The translations under genes and the position numbers were made by a program. Shown here piece after piece: positions 62,240 through 64,000 of a stretch of 64,000 bases of DNA. The first letter of the stretch is position 1, and each line of letters starts with the position of its first letter. This DNA is from Siphlonurus alternatus (taxonomy: Eukaryota; Arthropoda; Insecta; Ephemeroptera; Siphlonuridae): NCBI GenBank assembly GCA_949825025.1, contig OX463778.1:19560196-19624195 (forward strand), in the 5' to 3' direction. A model generated the notes under the pieces. That model saw only the letters and a list, made by a program, of their open reading frames with translations, was not told where the DNA came from and ran no database searches.

Positions 62240-62287
62240 GCGATTTCTTGGGGACAGACGGACCAAGATCGTCTTCAGCCAATATCC
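62240..62287 (+). CDS. Possible 48-nt microexon downstream of the Ig exon
   Basis: A long T tract ending TTTTTTTTTATCTTGAG precedes 48 nt that close with CC|GTGAGT. In the phase left by the Ig exon (phase 1) it reads DFLGTDGPRSSSANI and ends again in phase 1, so it would join in frame. The GAG acceptor is weak and the peptide is not diagnostic. The surrounding 62240-62520 is a moderately GC patch with frames open on both strands, so a TE fragment is an alternative. Confidence 0.2.
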
Positions 62288-62726
62288 GTGAGTTATTCAG
62301 CCATTCCTCGAAGTGGATGGTGGAAAGAAGAAGGGTTTTATTTTGGCAGCTTCTTGGTGATATTGGCGCAGTGCACACCGTGTATCTGAAGGTCTGGCAA
62401 TCCACCAGATGTCTCCCCAGGCCGGGTGAAAACTCCATTGATGACAGAGTTACGATTCAAGCGTGGAGACAGCAACCAAAACATACGTCTGTCATCAAAA
62501 GAACTTTTATTTACGGGAGAAAGAAAAAAAAAAACATTTGACGTAAATATAGAAAAAGTAGGAGAGATATTTTTTTATATACTTCGACTTATATCTACAG
62601 AAGTTTAATGTGAATACATTAGTGCCTGGATGTGATTTGATGTACATAAAGTTATACGGAAGTAGTTTTAAACTAAAATAGAATACATTAATATAAGCTT
62701 TTTAAAACAAGAGAAAGATTAGAGTT
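62288..62726. other. Unassigned less AT-rich patch
   Basis: 62290-62510 has frames open on both strands (plus 62248-62541; minus 62220-62438), neither recognisable. Possibly an old retrotransposon or retrogene fragment. Confidence 0.4.
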
Positions 62727-63118
62727 TTAAGGTAGAGATAACGCCGAACAGCTGATTGACGTAATGCCCTTTGATTAACATGTAAACCTTAGCAAATTGA
62801 CAAAAATTCTGAAATTTTTTTGAGAGGCAGATATTAGTGCCTAAAAGCCACAAAAAAAATTCAAAACAGTTTAACGAGCCGATTTTTTTTAATTAATTTT
62901 TTTAATTTTCAGCATAGGGCTTTCCCATGGAGAGCCAAACTAAAAAATTAATTTAAAAAAATCGGCTCGTTAAATGTTTTTGAAACTTTTTCTATGGCTT
63001 TTAGGTACTAATATCTGCCTCTCAAAAAAATTTCAGAATTTTTGTCAATTTGCTAAGGTTTACATTTTAATCAAAGGGGATTACGTCGAACAGCTGTTCG
63101 ACGTTATCTCTACCTTAA
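62727..63118. mobile_element. Foldback element bounded by TTAA
   Basis: TTAAGGTAGAGATAACG at the left and CGTTATCTCTACCTTAA at the right form a perfect 17-bp inverted terminus. The arms continue for over 150 bp (for example GAACAGCTG, CTTAGCAAATTGACAAAAAT, GAGAGGCAGATATTAGT, CGAGCCGATTTTTTT) around a small loop with GGGCTTTCCCATGG. Total 392 bp. TTAA at both ends fits a TTAA-targeting superfamily (piggyBac or Kolobok type), though TTAA could be part of the repeat. The overlapping ORF 62974-63315 is a chance frame. Confidence 0.85.
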
Positions 63119-63632
63119 GAAATATTGTTTTCCTCAAAAGCTACATGATTGAAAATACTGTGTTTTTTAAAGCAGTACGTGTAATTTTTAAGAATGAAAT
63201 TGTTTTTTTTTTAAAAAAAGTGAAGGTTGATTGTTGCTGTTCAAATTTTTTAACAACTATATACAACGTTGTACAACGTTGTGATGATCACGTAGACGAT
63301 TCCATTAAAATTTGAAGCTATGTTCACGTTATTGTATTTTATTTTTAATTAAGCTAATTAAATAAAATTTTAATGAATCTATAATAAATATTTGTAACAA
63401 AAAATGTTATGTAAATATACAAATTATTTTATTGCTGTTTTTATTAAGTTATGTTTATTGATTTGAAATGAAAGAAAATATAAAATATTAATAAATATAA
63501 AACGAGATGAGAATACTAATAAATCACAGTATATATCTATAATATATAAAAAAATACTATCTTCCCGCTATTTTCCAATATAACGTTTGGATATCCAAAT
63601 ATTATTTTCTCTATCTCTCTTTTGCAAGAGTC
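63119..63632. other. AT-rich non-coding DNA
   Basis: No supported feature. Confidence 0.65.
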
Positions 63633-63646
63633 GTTGCCATGAAAAC
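63633..63646 (+). promoter_or_regulatory. Candidate X-box (RFX-type) motif
   Basis: GTTGCCATGAAAAC fits GTHNYYATRRNAAC. It lies in a short balanced patch (63600-63700), with a CTCTCT tract upstream. May be chance. Confidence 0.15.
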
Positions 63647-64000
63647 CCACCACCACACCGTCAGATTTATTTGCTAGGCATCCGTTAGATGCTTCAAGAG
63701 AATTGTTCACTGTGTATTTTTTATTTGCAATATTCCTTTCTCTTCTTTTATATACTTTTTTTTTTGCTCATATCTAAAGATTTGTTTTATCAGAGACTAA
63801 CAGAAGGAACTAACAATGTTTATTGTTCCACTTAAAATATCAAAAGCAAACTTATCTTACTTTCTTTTGATAAAAAGAAACAAACAAAATAAATAAAAAA
63901 TTCTTTTAGCTTTAAATTTTGAAATAAGTTAAATTTTTGTTTTGTTTTCAATATTGCGTAAGAGTTGCATCGAATTGTTTTCCTTTTTTTTTTAAGATGT
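63647..64000. other. AT-rich non-coding DNA
   Basis: No supported feature up to the window edge. Confidence 0.65.

Noticed and set aside
62248..62541. Overlapping ORFs on both strands in a less AT-rich patch
   Set aside because: Neither strand shows a recognisable domain; overlap on both strands is typical of non-coding DNA with few stops. Kept only as an unassigned patch.
62974..63315. 113-codon ORF
   Set aside because: Starts inside the arm of the TTAA-bounded foldback and runs out of it; not a conserved gene.

Overview
This window is strongly AT-rich animal nuclear DNA, most likely from an arthropod (inference). The clues are a single immunoglobulin-domain exon with GT-AG splice sites, a non-LTR retrotransposon remnant, SINE-like repeats with a CTGAGGTTTCC...CCTCAG core, long (GA)n/(TC)n arrays, and many short foldback DNA transposons. 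I see no bacterial operon, CRISPR array or rRNA, and no tRNA gene I would accept. Nearly all computed ORFs are chance frames, or poly-Ser-Leu and poly-Glu-Arg translations of the dinucleotide arrays.

The only confident piece of a host gene is a 357-nt internal exon at 59677-60033 (+). It encodes one Ig-like domain and is symmetric (phase 1 on both sides). The flanking sequence is therefore probably intron of a large gene. A possible 48-nt microexon lies downstream at 62240-62287. Two weak minus-strand exon candidates (6757-6897 and 16389-16487) would belong to other genes if real.

The rest is repeat-dominated. At 1-10 kb there are GA/TC arrays, a foldback repeat, a SINE-like copy, a hairpin MITE at 8590-8714, and a hAT-type MITE at 9801-9967 with a perfect 8-bp target duplication. 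At 10-28 kb there are a foldback at 13366-13540, a GC-rich island at 18000-18165, a TIR repeat at 22472-22788 and an inverted SINE copy at 23640-23862. At 28080-29884 a TA-flanked DNA transposon of about 1.8 kb carries a small spliced-looking transcription unit. At 30-43 kb there are more foldbacks and another SINE copy.

The most striking structure is at 44117-47646. It is a 3.5-kb foldback with two arms of about 760 bp that look nearly identical, around a 1.5-kb AT-rich non-coding spacer. A second foldback of about 490 bp has inserted into the left arm, and the right arm preserves the empty target site. From 47.7 to 57 kb there are further foldbacks (two share arm sequence with each other and with a solo arm at 40213), a 5'-truncated LINE at 53921-54724 with a (TAAA)n tail, and an opposite-orientation second copy of the 8.6-kb MITE. 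After the Ig exon, the presumed intron holds two more foldbacks, one bounded by TTAA. No transposase is encoded here, so the foldbacks are non-autonomous.
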